Assembly: GCA_021647905.1 (NCBI GenBank)
Contig: JAKITW010000014.1
Location: 1 to 46,465 of the forward strand
Origin: Desulfobacterales bacterium
GTDB taxonomy: Bacteria > Desulfobacterota > Desulfobulbia > Desulfobulbales > BM004
DNA: 46,465 nucleotides
Direction of reading: 5' to 3'
The notes beneath the pieces are model-generated. The model had not been told where the DNA came from, made no database searches, and saw nothing but the letters and a program-made list of their open reading frames with translations. Below are positions 18,393-27,507 of this stretch, one piece after another; the first letter of the stretch is position 1; every line of letters starts with the position of its first letter. The translations under genes and the position numbers were made by a program.

Positions 18393-18420
18393 TTCAAGCG
18401 TTCAAACGCTCAAACGGTTC
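18393..18420 (+). repeat. Short TTCAAACG repeat
   Basis: Three units (TTCAAGCG, TTCAAACGC, TCAAACGGT) precede the ferredoxin gene. This is the third occurrence of the family in the nif operon. A related inverse copy (CGTTTGAACCGCTTGG) lies near 41585. Confidence 0.7.
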
Positions 18421-18441
18421 ACATTTTCAAGGAGATTGATC

Positions 18442-18747
18442 ATGGCCACCCCTGAACGACAGATACTTGTATGCCAGAGCTTTCGCGCCACCGGCGGCGA
18501 TCCCAAGGGCCTTTGCCACAAACAGACCGACGGCTTCCTCCCGTACATTGAGGAAGAGATCCTTGATCGCGGCCTGGACTGCCTGCTCACCGCCACCACC
18601 TGTCTCAAGCAGTGTGAATCCGGGCCGATCATGGTGATCCAGCCCGAGAACTGGTGGTTCAAGGGCGTGGATAGTGAAGAGGCCATTGACGCTATCCTGG
18701 ACGGCCTTGAGGATGGCGAGCCGGCCGCGGATTACCTGATCGGTTAA
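18442..18747 (+). CDS. Thioredoxin-like [2Fe-2S] ferredoxin of the nif operon
   Basis: 101 residues of the thioredoxin-fold 2Fe-2S ferredoxin type. Cysteine ligands are visible as Cys11 (ILVCQSF), Cys25 (GLCHK) and the CLKQC pair (Cys54 and Cys58). Such proteins are common in nif operons, where they carry electrons to nitrogenase or to cofactor assembly. The start ATG 18442 follows AAGGAG by seven bases. It is located between the NifB-like gene and a small helical protein. Confidence 0.88.
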   Translation: MATPERQILVCQSFRATGGDPKGLCHKQTDGFLPYIEEEILDRGLDCLLTATTCLKQCESGPIMVIQPENWWFKGVDSEEAIDAILDGLEDGEPAADYLIG

Positions 18748-18768
18748 TTTTGTCGGTCTCGCAACAAC

Positions 18769-18854
18769 CCGCTCGACGGACGTGATTCGTCTTGTAACTT
18801 GTTGATTTTATTGGGTGGCATTTGAAGCCTTTCGGGTTGTTACGAGTTCATCAA
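18769..18854 (+). repeat. 85-base dispersed repeat, copy A
   Basis: This segment matches the complement of 30239-30323 with three substitutions and one inserted base. The core TTGTTGATTTTATTGGGTGG is identical. The copies face each other across 11.4 kb that includes the polysaccharide block. Here it fills the spacer between the ferredoxin and the next small gene. Confidence 0.9.
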
Positions 18855-18891
18855 TTTTCAGGTGAACGGTTACAATAACCGGGAGGAAAAA

Positions 18892-19323
18892 ATGTTTGGA
18901 CTCGAGGACTGGCGGCAATATATCAAGGAAGGCGGTCAGTACCTGAACACCGCGGTCAACGCGGCCCGGGACCGGCCCGAGGTTTTCACCCCGGAGATTC
19001 TCTACAACCTCACCGCCATGGCCATTGAGAAGTTCCTGATGGGATTTCTGATGTACCACGGCGATATGGCCGACAACCACACCATGGCTGATCTGCTGCG
19101 GTCCGTTGAACGGCATATCGAGGTGACCCCGGGGTTTGCCGGGAGGCTGCTTGTGCTGGATTCCTTTCAGGAGATCTGTGATCTGGACACCTATAATATC
19201 AGAAAGCCGACCCCTGAAGACATTGTCATGATTCTGGCCATCGGCCATGAGGTCAAGGTGTTTGTTGCCGAACATGTCGTTGGCCCGGGAAAGATTGCAG
19301 CCGGACCGGCCGGTCTGTGTTGA
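18892..19323 (+). CDS. Small helical protein of the nif operon, HEPN-like
   Basis: 143 residues, starting at ATG 18892 after GGGAGG. The segment LYNLTAMAIEKFLMGFLMYHGDMADNHTMADLLRSVE resembles the paired helices of HEPN-domain proteins, many of which bind RNA or nucleotides or act as partners of nucleotidyltransferases. An R-x4-H pair (RSVERH) is present, but not clearly in the catalytic position, so RNase activity should not be assumed. Its position between nif ferredoxin and Nif11 genes suggests a nitrogenase-linked role. The family name is uncertain. Confidence 0.6.
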   Translation: MFGLEDWRQYIKEGGQYLNTAVNAARDRPEVFTPEILYNLTAMAIEKFLMGFLMYHGDMADNHTMADLLRSVERHIEVTPGFAGRLLVLDSFQEICDLDTYNIRKPTPEDIVMILAIGHEVKVFVAEHVVGPGKIAAGPAGLC

Positions 19324-19446
19324 TCACTCGCAACTCTTTCCTTGTAATTCAGGGATGGTGTTCAGCCCGTGATTGGTTACGATGGATGAAATATGGCGAA
19401 TTGATTTAAGAAAACTAGAAAATATCATCATCACAGGAGAAAAAGC

Positions 19447-19668
19447 ATGTCCAAGAAAAACGTGGAAGAATTTCTGATCGCTGGCGGTGAAGACCACAAG
19501 CTGCGGGCCAGGTATGACGTGATCAAGACCAGGGAGGAGTTCGTTGCCCTGGCCAACACCGATGATTACGACTTCACCATTGAAGAGTTTGACGATGTGC
19601 TCAGGGAGTCGGGCGATTCATTCGACCTGATCGGCAACCCGGCCAAACGCCAGATCTGGTGGGTTTGA
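19447..19668 (+). CDS. Nif11-domain small protein
   Basis: 73 residues. VEEFLIAGGEDHKLRARYDVIKTREEFVALANTDDYDFTIEEFDDVL follows the Nif11 pattern (short helix, a basic residue run, then the aromatic FDFT-type segment before the last helix). Nif11 proteins are found in nif clusters with unknown function, and related sequences serve as leader peptides of ribosomal natural products. There is no Cys-rich core and no modifying enzyme nearby, so a nitrogenase-associated role is more likely. AGGAG precedes the ATG. It is the last gene of the nif run. Confidence 0.85.
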   Translation: MSKKNVEEFLIAGGEDHKLRARYDVIKTREEFVALANTDDYDFTIEEFDDVLRESGDSFDLIGNPAKRQIWWV

Positions 19669-19757
19669 GAACCGTTGTTTTAACCCGCATTTCTCACCAG
19701 CGATCTACTGTAACAGAGCAATGACCTGCGCCTGCTGCGTTGTGCTGGAAAAACGGG

Positions 19758-21035
19758 TTAAGCCAGTCCCCTGACAAACTCCTCCAGGCTGTCGCAGCCG
19801 TCCACCAGGTTGGGGAACAGCCGGCGGGTTTTGTCTTCATCCATGTCAAGCGGGCCTGTCCAGGCGTCGAGCACCGCCTGTCCGTCAAAATCAACCGCAG
19901 CCACCCGGACGCCGAAGCTGGTGGCCGGCAGGTAGAAGTCCGCGCCCGGCAGCAGGGCCACATGGAACTGTTCCAGCAGATGCTTGCACAGTGACATGCC
20001 GGTCAGGATTTCCCGGCGGTTGAGCTGCTCCTTGAAGTTCTCAAAATCAGGAAACAGATAAAAAGAACCCTCCGGCCTGGGGCAGTTCAGCCCCATCCCG
20101 ACAAACCGCTGGTGCAGGTATCGGGCCACGAACCCGTAGATCTCGTTTGTTTTTTCAATAAAGGGGCGGACCGCGGCAAAGTTAGCGTATGCCTCCAGGG
20201 CCGCATACTGGATCGGGGCGCTGACCGCGCTGAAGGTCTCGCTGATCACCGATTTCAGGGCATTCAGGATGATTTCCAGGGTCTCGGGCAGCAGCATCAC
20301 CCCGAGCCGGTAGCCGCCGGCGGCAAAGGATTTTGACAGTCCGCCGGTAACAATGGTCCCTTCCGGGTAGTAATGGGCCAGACTGGCCTGGGCATTGTCA
20401 GTGAAATCGATCATCGCGTAGATCTCGTCCGAGATGACGATGATCTGATAAGCCCGGCAGATCGCTGCCAGTTCCTTGATCTCGTCCCGGGTATAAACCG
20501 CGCCGGTGGGGTTGTTGGGGTTGTTCAAAATCAACAGCTTCTGCTGCTGTCCCATGGCGTGCGCCGTACGGTCCAGCTCATCCAGCTGCAACCGGTAACT
20601 GTTCTCCCGTTTGGTGATAATCGGCACGATCTCCTTGCCGCGCAGGGCGGCCTGGGGTCCGTAGCTCACCCAGCTCGGGGCCGGCACCAGCAGCGGCCCC
20701 TCCATCAGGTACAGGATCTGGAAGATCAACTCCTTGCTGCCCGGGCCGACACAGATGTTGCCGGCCTTGAAATCATAGCCGAACTGCTGGTTATAAAAGC
20801 CGGCCACCGCGTCAAGCAGCTCCGGCAGCCCCTGGGTGGGCAGGTAGTCTTTCTTGTCAACATTGTCCCGCAGCGCCGCCTGAATGGTATCAGGCACCGG
20901 AAAGGGCGACTGGCCGAAACCAAAGTGGAATATTCTCCGGCCCTGGTTTCGCAACCGCAGGGCCTCCAGGTTGATGGCCAGGGTTGCCGATTCCTTGAGG
21001 CTCAAGACCAGGGGATTCAGTGCAGGCATAATCAT
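19758..21035 (-). CDS. PLP-dependent class I/II aminotransferase
   Basis: Fold-type I aminotransferase of 425 residues. NNPNNPTG, the cofactor-contacting Asp in VISDEIYA and the Schiff-base Lys in GLSKSFAAGGYRLG are all present. The substrate cannot be set from sequence; an aspartate- or aromatic-type enzyme is possible. The gene is preceded by GGGAG eight bases before ATG 21035. It converges with the nif operon and is not obviously part of the polysaccharide genes next to it. Confidence 0.88.
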   Translation of the reverse strand: MIMPALNPLVLSLKESATLAINLEALRLRNQGRRIFHFGFGQSPFPVPDTIQAALRDNVDKKDYLPTQGLPELLDAVAGFYNQQFGYDFKAGNICVGPGSKELIFQILYLMEGPLLVPAPSWVSYGPQAALRGKEIVPIITKRENSYRLQLDELDRTAHAMGQQQKLLILNNPNNPTGAVYTRDEIKELAAICRAYQIIVISDEIYAMIDFTDNAQASLAHYYPEGTIVTGGLSKSFAAGGYRLGVMLLPETLEIILNALKSVISETFSAVSAPIQYAALEAYANFAAVRPFIEKTNEIYGFVARYLHQRFVGMGLNCPRPEGSFYLFPDFENFKEQLNRREILTGMSLCKHLLEQFHVALLPGADFYLPATSFGVRVAAVDFDGQAVLDAWTGPLDMDEDKTRRLFPNLVDGCDSLEEFVRGLA

Positions 21036-21091
21036 GGTTCACTCCCTGTTGGTGTTTGATCAATGTAAGCGCGGAGATGCACACCACATAA

Positions 21092-23386
21092 TCAGTTACG
21101 AAAGATGATATGGCCGATGCTATACATTCCATCACCTTTTCCAGGCGTCACCACAACCCGGTTAAAGGCCCGGCCGCGAACGCTGTCCGGCAGTTCCAGA
21201 TTCCGGATCTGGAGGCCGCCCCCATTGATGGAAGCCGGCACCATCATTTCCCCTATAAAAAGTTCATCACTGTAAAATTGCAGGAGATACCGATCATTGT
21301 TATCAGCGGATATCTCCAGTTTTTCCGCCACCACCATTTTTCCCGAAGCAAAGACTATCCCGGTCTCTCTAACGGTATAATTCTCCCTGGCATCCCACGG
21401 GGTGCCATTTTTTTTCGGGGCGGCGACCGATCCCGTGTCAAGACTGTAGACAGGCAGTGCCGCCGGAACCGATTCAAGTCTTTTCAGTGTGATATGGCTG
21501 ACACAGAGATCATTCTCTTCCGGTGCAAGAATTCGAAATTCAATATCATCCTCCCCATTACTCAAAAAAGGCACTGTGATCCTGCTATCCGTTCCTCTGC
21601 CGGTAAAGATTGTGGTGGAAGCCAGTTCGCCGTTTTTATTGCTGTAAACCTGAAAAACCGGGGTACCGGCCAGACCCCTGTCTTCCTGCTCGTCAATTGA
21701 AACGGTTGCCGTATACCGTCCGGGCGGAAGATAGATGTATGGGCCGTAAACAACGGTCCCTGTGGCATCGTTAAAACAGCGGTAATAATTGCCCCCGGTT
21801 TCCTTTCTAAAGGTTTTGCTTGGCGAAATATCGCTGCGCTGGTCATGGATATTGATTTCCAGATCAGAGACAAAATCCTCATAGGAATATTCCTCTCCTT
21901 CCCCAGGGCTCCTGATATTCTTTTTAAGAATTATTACCCTGCCGGTCCGGTCTGCAACACTGTACTGTTTCGAGGCCAGCTTTGACTTCAGGTAGTAATC
22001 AAGAAACTGGTAGCTTCTTGGCCAGGAAGAAACTTGGTCGGAAATATTATTGTATCCCTTTGCTCCGCTCGATCTTTCCGCGACGATCAGATCAGGCGGC
22101 TGCCAGCCATCCTCTTTCGTTCCGATAAGCCTGACCGTGTGCCGCTGGGCGAAAAAAAGTATTGTATTATAGGAAGCGGATACAGTCGCATCCGGATACG
22201 TCCGGGCATATCTGGCGAGCAGTTTCACATCTTCCACCCTGTTGCCACGGGTAAACAATCTGCTATCCATGAGCGGTCTTTTCAGAGAATCAAATCCCAG
22301 GATGTTGATCAACAGGCCCGCCAGGGTAATAAAGCCGGCAATCATGACCATCCGCCTTCTGCACAGGGGAAACCGTTCAAGCCGGGCAAGTGCGCCTATT
22401 GCGGCAAATGCAATAAAGGGGGTGGCCGGTGCGATGTACCAATACTTAACAGAGGCAACGGGAAGTGTCCCCTTGGCAAGGAGCACTTCGGCAAAATTAC
22501 CAACAGGTATGAGCAGGGTCACCGGGTTAAGCAGGGGCAGAAACAGCCAGGGTACCAGAAGATCCCAGATAAAAGCCTTGTTGCTCCAGAGCTGGGCAAG
22601 AACGATACCGGGCTTTGTGACGATTGAAATGACTATCTGCGAGAGCGACTCTCCCAGATAGCCATACTTGTCAAAGCCGAGACCGCCGGTCCGGGTCAAA
22701 TCACCGGCCAGCCATGGCATGACAAACTTTACGGCAATAACAAAGTATGCCAGCGGCAGAAACAGGCTGACAAAAATCCATTTTTTTTCACGCTTGAACC
22801 ACCAGGAGGCAAAAGCAAAGCCAACCAGGGCAAGGGAGGTGTCCTCCCGGCATAACATGGCAAGAACCAAACTCATCAAGAATAATCGCCACCTGTTGGC
22901 CATGAAAAAATATATTGCCATGGAAACCGGCAGAACCGACACCACCGCGTCACGGAATCCCGAAGTCATCATGTGGAAGAACACCGGTGTTGTCACATGG
23001 ATAACGAGCATCATGAGAATCAGATGATCAGCCACCTGCAAACGCCTTCCCGCCAGATAGATGAAATACACCGACAGGACCAGGCCTGCATCGACAATGA
23101 GATAATGGAGAGGCAGGCCGCCAAACAGTTTGGTGAACGGAGCAAGCAGAATGAAGATCGGGGTAAAATGGGAGGCGAAAAAATTTCTCTCGGAATAAAT
23201 CGAACTGTCCAGCCGGCCATGCAGGATTTTCCACATCACCTGGCTGAAAATACCCTGGTCCTGGGGCCAGAAGATCCCGCCGTTCACCGCCCACATGGTG
23301 GAAAGGGCTATTTCATAGAACAAAACAGCTGCAAGGAGTGTTCGCAGCAATAAAACCAAAGCTGAATATTCTTTATCCATCCTCAT
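21092..23386 (-). CDS. DUF2079-type integral membrane protein
   Basis: About 764 residues from the preferred start ATG 23386 (MRMDKEYSAL, with GAGG eight bases upstream); an in-frame start at 23461 is possible. The N-terminal half has about nine membrane segments and the pattern QDQGIFSQVMWKILHGR.. ASHFTPIFILLAPF typical of DUF2079, a family related to membrane glycosyltransferases of the GT-C fold. The C-terminal 350 residues are soluble and partly beta-rich, perhaps a carbohydrate-binding module. It probably acts on lipid-linked sugars or surface glycans; the acceptor is unknown. Confidence 0.75.
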   Translation of the reverse strand: MRMDKEYSALVLLLRTLLAAVLFYEIALSTMWAVNGGIFWPQDQGIFSQVMWKILHGRLDSSIYSERNFFASHFTPIFILLAPFTKLFGGLPLHYLIVDAGLVLSVYFIYLAGRRLQVADHLILMMLVIHVTTPVFFHMMTSGFRDAVVSVLPVSMAIYFFMANRWRLFLMSLVLAMLCREDTSLALVGFAFASWWFKREKKWIFVSLFLPLAYFVIAVKFVMPWLAGDLTRTGGLGFDKYGYLGESLSQIVISIVTKPGIVLAQLWSNKAFIWDLLVPWLFLPLLNPVTLLIPVGNFAEVLLAKGTLPVASVKYWYIAPATPFIAFAAIGALARLERFPLCRRRMVMIAGFITLAGLLINILGFDSLKRPLMDSRLFTRGNRVEDVKLLARYARTYPDATVSASYNTILFFAQRHTVRLIGTKEDGWQPPDLIVAERSSGAKGYNNISDQVSSWPRSYQFLDYYLKSKLASKQYSVADRTGRVIILKKNIRSPGEGEEYSYEDFVSDLEINIHDQRSDISPSKTFRKETGGNYYRCFNDATGTVVYGPYIYLPPGRYTATVSIDEQEDRGLAGTPVFQVYSNKNGELASTTIFTGRGTDSRITVPFLSNGEDDIEFRILAPEENDLCVSHITLKRLESVPAALPVYSLDTGSVAAPKKNGTPWDARENYTVRETGIVFASGKMVVAEKLEISADNNDRYLLQFYSDELFIGEMMVPASINGGGLQIRNLELPDSVRGRAFNRVVVTPGKGDGMYSIGHIIFRN

Positions 23387-23511
23387 ATCATGGTCCTCGT
23401 TCGGAGAGCGAAGGTTGCCAATCAATACGAAAATGCTCCGGCCCGTGGAAAGACCACGCACCGGACGGGGTTTGCCAATACAAAAGAATCAGGATCACGC
23501 CAGGGGCGGTA

Positions 23512-24882
23512 TTACTGGCATGATCCCGGGGATTCCATGACCATGTAGTTTTCCCGCTCCGAGACACTACAGGGACGGAATTGCGCCCGAAGGTCCTCGC
23601 TGGACCGGGGGCCTAAAACAGCCACATCCACGGTCCTTATCTGTTTGCTTATCTCGGGAGTCAATTGTTTCCCGCCGGAGAAAACAGTAACAATTGATTG
23701 GGCGTGATCGCCGAACGGATAGTAGCCAAACGTCCAGAAGCAGTCGATCAAGGCAAGTCTTTTGGGATGGAGCCGGGCAACGTCCTGCACGGTTTCTTCC
23801 AACCCCTGGTACTCCCGCAGATAATCAAGCCCCTGCCCCCTGAAAGAATAATATTCGACAAGACGATTTACTTTCCCCTGGTACACGATGACGATGCAGA
23901 ACAGGGCAACGATGCCCCCTGATATTGCAAGCCACTGTTTTTTCCGGGACAGCCGGCGCAGGCTTTGCTCAATGGGCATCAAGGCACCGGCAACAGCCAA
24001 CCCGCAGAAAGGTATCCCTACCAGGGTATACCAGCCGGTGACTCCCCGGCCCAGAATTGCCCACCACCCCAGGTAGAACAGCGGGAAGATACAAAAGAGA
24101 TACAGCTCTTTCCAACGCCTTCCTATTACAAGAAGCATGTACATCGGAATAAAGGCATAGCCAATAAGCAGCAAGAACCAGAAATTCCGGGATGGCGGCA
24201 GGGAACTCCAGCCCTGCATCTTTCCACCAAGAAAAAACATTGAGACGGCAATACACGAAAGAACCGGCACCAGCGAAGCGGCGACCCAGGGCGCCATGGG
24301 AGAAAACTGGAAACCGAAACGACCGCCGCGGCGCAGGCACAGCGGTAACAGGGCGCAAACCGCGACCAGATAGATTTCCTTCACCAGGCATGCGGCGGCC
24401 AGAAAAACAAAGGTCCAGAATCGTTTCTGATAAAAGAAAGCCAGTACCCCAAGGCTCCCCAGGAGTACGGCAGTGATATCCGGAAACAGATGAAGCGAGT
24501 ACTTGAGCCCGATATAGTGGATTGCCACCAGCAGGGCGCCGCCGGTGGCGCTGAGCAACGGAATCCCGACACGGAGAGCGATGAGGAATGTTACCGGAGC
24601 CAGGAGGCAGCTGAGGATCTGATTTACCGTGCGCGCGGCAGCCAATGAAATCTGGGCCGCGGGAAAATGCAGGAGATAAAAAAGGGGCCGGGCCGCCAGG
24701 TGCGGCGCATAGGGGCCGGTGTTTTCCACCACTGTCGGCTGTAAGCCCAGGGTTTTCGAAAAATAGAAATAAAAAGCCTCATCTCCGTAGATGGGGATAC
24801 CCAGATGCTGGAACCGGAGCAATGCTCCGACGGCAACAAGGAACAGAATGGCAAAGACTACATGCACCCTGTCTGTCTTCAT
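23512..24882 (-). CDS. GT39/ArnT-like membrane glycosyltransferase
   Basis: About 456 residues. GIPIYGDEAFYFYFSKTLG near the N-terminus contains the acidic residues of the first periplasmic loop in dolichyl- or undecaprenyl-phosphate-sugar glycosyltransferases, followed by many membrane helices and a soluble C-terminus. The start is taken at ATG 24882 (GGTGA four bases before); a TTG at 24906 is the alternative. It is part of the minus-strand polysaccharide run. Confidence 0.7.
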   Translation of the reverse strand: MKTDRVHVVFAILFLVAVGALLRFQHLGIPIYGDEAFYFYFSKTLGLQPTVVENTGPYAPHLAARPLFYLLHFPAAQISLAAARTVNQILSCLLAPVTFLIALRVGIPLLSATGGALLVAIHYIGLKYSLHLFPDITAVLLGSLGVLAFFYQKRFWTFVFLAAACLVKEIYLVAVCALLPLCLRRGGRFGFQFSPMAPWVAASLVPVLSCIAVSMFFLGGKMQGWSSLPPSRNFWFLLLIGYAFIPMYMLLVIGRRWKELYLFCIFPLFYLGWWAILGRGVTGWYTLVGIPFCGLAVAGALMPIEQSLRRLSRKKQWLAISGGIVALFCIVIVYQGKVNRLVEYYSFRGQGLDYLREYQGLEETVQDVARLHPKRLALIDCFWTFGYYPFGDHAQSIVTVFSGGKQLTPEISKQIRTVDVAVLGPRSSEDLRAQFRPCSVSERENYMVMESPGSCQ

Positions 24883-24983
24883 CTTTTCACCAGCCCGAGC
24901 AGCCAAGGCCTCCCCTCAAAACGGTTAATAAAAGCAACATCCTTTCCGCCGATCATGGAGCCCAGCGGTTGTTCACTGCTCTA

Positions 24984-25331
24984 TCAGGCCCGCCCTTTTT
25001 TCCTGATCCCATAGCCTTGCAGGACAACCTTTCCTGGATGCCGGCTTGAAACGCCTAATTTATCCGAAGGGCAGATATCAAAGGGCGAGGGGGCGTCATT
25101 GCGAATGATCGCGTCCGCATCTATATAAAATATCCGATCAGCATCAACCTGTTCGAACAGGAGTAATTTGTGTTCAAGGGGAGTGACGCCGGCAGGACCG
25201 TCTTCCCGGGTAAGCTCGACATAGGCGGCTCCCCATCGTTTCGCCGCGGCCTTGAAGCTCTGCCGGGCATTGTCACATAAAAAAGCACCATGATTTATGG
25301 TTACAACCGCCAGGCGATAATGATCAGTCAT
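24984..25331 (-). CDS. Truncated sugar-nucleotide glycosyltransferase fragment
   Basis: 115 residues starting at ATG 25331 with a good ribosome site. RLAVVTINHGAF.. and RIFYIDADAIIRNDAPSPFDI carry the DxD-type nucleotide-sugar site of GT8-like enzymes. The chain then stops at RKKGRA, before the acceptor half that a 250-300 residue enzyme would have. It is probably a 3'-truncated remnant, or a gene cut by rearrangement, since the following bases lead directly into the neighbouring gene. Confidence 0.6.
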   Translation of the reverse strand: MTDHYRLAVVTINHGAFLCDNARQSFKAAAKRWGAAYVELTREDGPAGVTPLEHKLLLFEQVDADRIFYIDADAIIRNDAPSPFDICPSDKLGVSSRHPGKVVLQGYGIRKKGRA

Positions 25332-25473
25332 CCTTTAACCTCTCATATTAATCCGGGCACCAAGACAACGACATTTTTTCCAAAGGCCATACCAGGTACT
25401 GGTGATTCTCCAGATGGCTTCCCGGTATGCAGGCCGGCCGAGACATGATCACGGCTCCATACCTGGAAAGAAT

Positions 25474-26739
25474 TTAATCAAGAAGAATCGAATAGGCATC
25501 CGACAGTCTCTTCCGGTAATTCTCCATGCTGAAAAACCGAGCCCGCTCCCGGCCCTGTTCACTTAATCGCTGCCTGAGACCGGGGTCGTCATACATGCAT
25601 TGAATTTTCTCCGCTATGTCCGATACATTATACGGATCGACATACAGGGCCGCCGCGCCGCAGACCTCGGGCAGGGACGAGACGTTGGAGGTAATTACCG
25701 GGCAGCCGTGTGCCATGGCCTCAAGCGGGGGGAGGCCGAATCCTTCGTAGAGTGACGGGAAAACAAAAAAGAGGGCGCCCTTATAAAGACATTGCAGGTG
25801 CTCTGTCGGCACGAAATCCAGCAGAATAAGACCGTCCGTCTTCTGCAACTCACCTTCCCAGAGCCAGGCCTTTTTGCCGACAAGGACCAGCGGAATATCG
25901 AGCCGGAGCGATTTGACAGCCCGGGCCAGTCTCTTGATGTTTTTTTTGGGTTCAATGGCCCCGACAAAAAGAAAATATTCTTTGTTCCTTAAGCCGTAAC
26001 TGGCAAGAAGCGCATCAATCGCCTCCTCGGACAGGTCAGGAGACACACTGCGTAGAGGCTGGTAGGTTACCCGTACCCGTTCCGGATCCACGTTAAACAT
26101 CTCGACCAGATCCTGCTTCGTGTTTTCAGACACCGTTATCACCAGATCCGATCTGTCCAGACTTTGTTTAACTGAATTACGGAAAAAACGCCGGTTATCC
26201 AAACAGGTCCATGGCAGCTTTAACGGAATCAGATCGTGGATCGAGATCACGCTTCTGGCGCCTTTCACGCCAATTAACAGCGGATAAGTTGCATGCCAGA
26301 AATCTACCTGATCAGGCACTTTGACCTGCAGGGACATGCCGAGGCGGGAGAACAACCTGGTAATATCCCGGGGGATGAAATAATACCGATGCACCAAGCT
26401 GGCGATATTATCATTCGCCCGGCTTGATGCAACCTGTTTTGAGGGGCCTTGCCCGCCGGCATTGACGGTTCTGCCGCTAACGAGTACATGTGCTGCCACC
26501 CGCCCCATTGCCCCGACATTCTCCAGCCAACTTCTTTTCTTTTGCTGGTCTTGCTTGTACAACAAAGATTCCCGGTCAACGGAAGTGGCGCAGAACCGGG
26601 AACTCCAGAGGATACTGACCCGTGCTCCCAAATCGACAAGGGTACGGACAAGAGTCAGGGCATAGGTCTTGATCCCGGTGCCATGCATGAGCTGCAGGTT
26701 ATCGCCATCCACCAGAACATGCTTTCCTGCTAAATCCAT
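25474..26739 (-). CDS. GT4-family glycosyltransferase (group 1)
   Basis: 421 residues, retaining GT-B enzyme. [16 protein letters not shown] is the donor-phosphate-binding segment, and [22 protein letters not shown] carries the family E-x7-E motif. It likely adds a hexose during surface-polysaccharide assembly in the cytoplasm. AAGGGGAA lies upstream of ATG 26739. It is 15 bases downstream of the Wzt-like gene on the minus strand, so probably cotranscribed. Confidence 0.88.
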   Translation of the reverse strand: MDLAGKHVLVDGDNLQLMHGTGIKTYALTLVRTLVDLGARVSILWSSRFCATSVDRESLLYKQDQQKKRSWLENVGAMGRVAAHVLVSGRTVNAGGQGPSKQVASSRANDNIASLVHRYYFIPRDITRLFSRLGMSLQVKVPDQVDFWHATYPLLIGVKGARSVISIHDLIPLKLPWTCLDNRRFFRNSVKQSLDRSDLVITVSENTKQDLVEMFNVDPERVRVTYQPLRSVSPDLSEEAIDALLASYGLRNKEYFLFVGAIEPKKNIKRLARAVKSLRLDIPLVLVGKKAWLWEGELQKTDGLILLDFVPTEHLQCLYKGALFFVFPSLYEGFGLPPLEAMAHGCPVITSNVSSLPEVCGAAALYVDPYNVSDIAEKIQCMYDDPGLRQRLSEQGRERARFFSMENYRKRLSDAYSILLD

Positions 26740-26754
26740 AACCTTGTATTCCCC

Positions 26755-27507
26755 TTAATACCTTTTGACCTGCTTTCGGTATTCCGCCACCACCTCGACG
26801 GGAGGTCCGATCACTTTACTATGCCCCTCATCGAGAAACAGGACCCGGTCACAGATCCTTTCCACGTCGTCCAGGTCATGACTGACAAAAACGATTGTAA
26901 TGCCTTTAGAACGGAACTCTTCCATCTTCAGCTGACATTTATCCTGAAACTCCTCATCACCCACTGCCAGGACCTCATCAATCAGAAGAATTTCCGGGTC
27001 GAGGTGGACCACCACCGAAAAACCAAGCCTGGCCACCATGCCTGACGAGTATGTTTTCAAGGGCCGGAGGATAAACTCTCTCATTTCCGAAAACTCGATG
27101 ATATCGTCCAGCCTTTCTTCAACCTGTCTGCGGGTCATTCCGAGGAGAATACCGTTCAATATGATATTGTCCCGGCCGGTGAGTTCCGGATGAAAGCCAG
27201 CGCCCAGTTCTAGCAGAGGCGAGACCCGGCCGTTAATCCGGATGCTGCCGCCGGACTGCTTGAGCACCCCGGCAATCAGCCCCAGGGTGGTGGATTTGCC
27301 GGAGCCGTTCTTGCCGATGATCCCGAAGGTCTCCCCCTTGTGCACGGAAAACGAAAAATCCCGCAGGGCCACAAAGCCTTGCTGTTGCCGCAGGGCCCGC
27401 AGGTATTGCGGAAAATGCAGGAGCATATTCTTAAACCCGGAATAGCTGTTATCCTTTAAGGAATAACTTTTCCAGACCCGGTTAAACTGAATCACCTCGT
27501 TAGACAA
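26755..27507 (-). CDS. Polysaccharide-export ABC transporter ATPase (Wzt-like)
   Basis: 250 residues from the TTG at 27507 (LSNEVIQFNRVWKSYS), which overlaps the permease stop by eight bases and has GGAGG ten bases upstream; a longer frame from 27582 would read into the permease. Walker A GKNGSGKST, signature YSSGM, Walker B ILLIDEVLAVGD, switch His in VSHD. The extended N-terminal stretch before the P-loop and the helix LGAGFHPELTGRDNI are typical of O-antigen or teichoic-acid exporters. It lacks the C-terminal carbohydrate-binding domain of long Wzt proteins. Confidence 0.88.
   Translation of the reverse strand: MSNEVIQFNRVWKSYSLKDNSYSGFKNMLLHFPQYLRALRQQQGFVALRDFSFSVHKGETFGIIGKNGSGKSTTLGLIAGVLKQSGGSIRINGRVSPLLELGAGFHPELTGRDNIILNGILLGMTRRQVEERLDDIIEFSEMREFILRPLKTYSSGMVARLGFSVVVHLDPEILLIDEVLAVGDEEFQDKCQLKMEEFRSKGITIVFVSHDLDDVERICDRVLFLDEGHSKVIGPPVEVVAEYRKQVKRY

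Noticed and set aside
18892-19323. HEPN toxin of a toxin-antitoxin pair
   Set aside because: No nucleotidyltransferase antitoxin is adjacent and the R-x4-H pair is not clearly in the catalytic place.
19680-19761. Terminator between the nif operon and the aminotransferase gene
   Set aside because: The 8-bp arms TTAACCCG/CGGGTTAA are 66 bases apart with no U-run, too weak to support a terminator.
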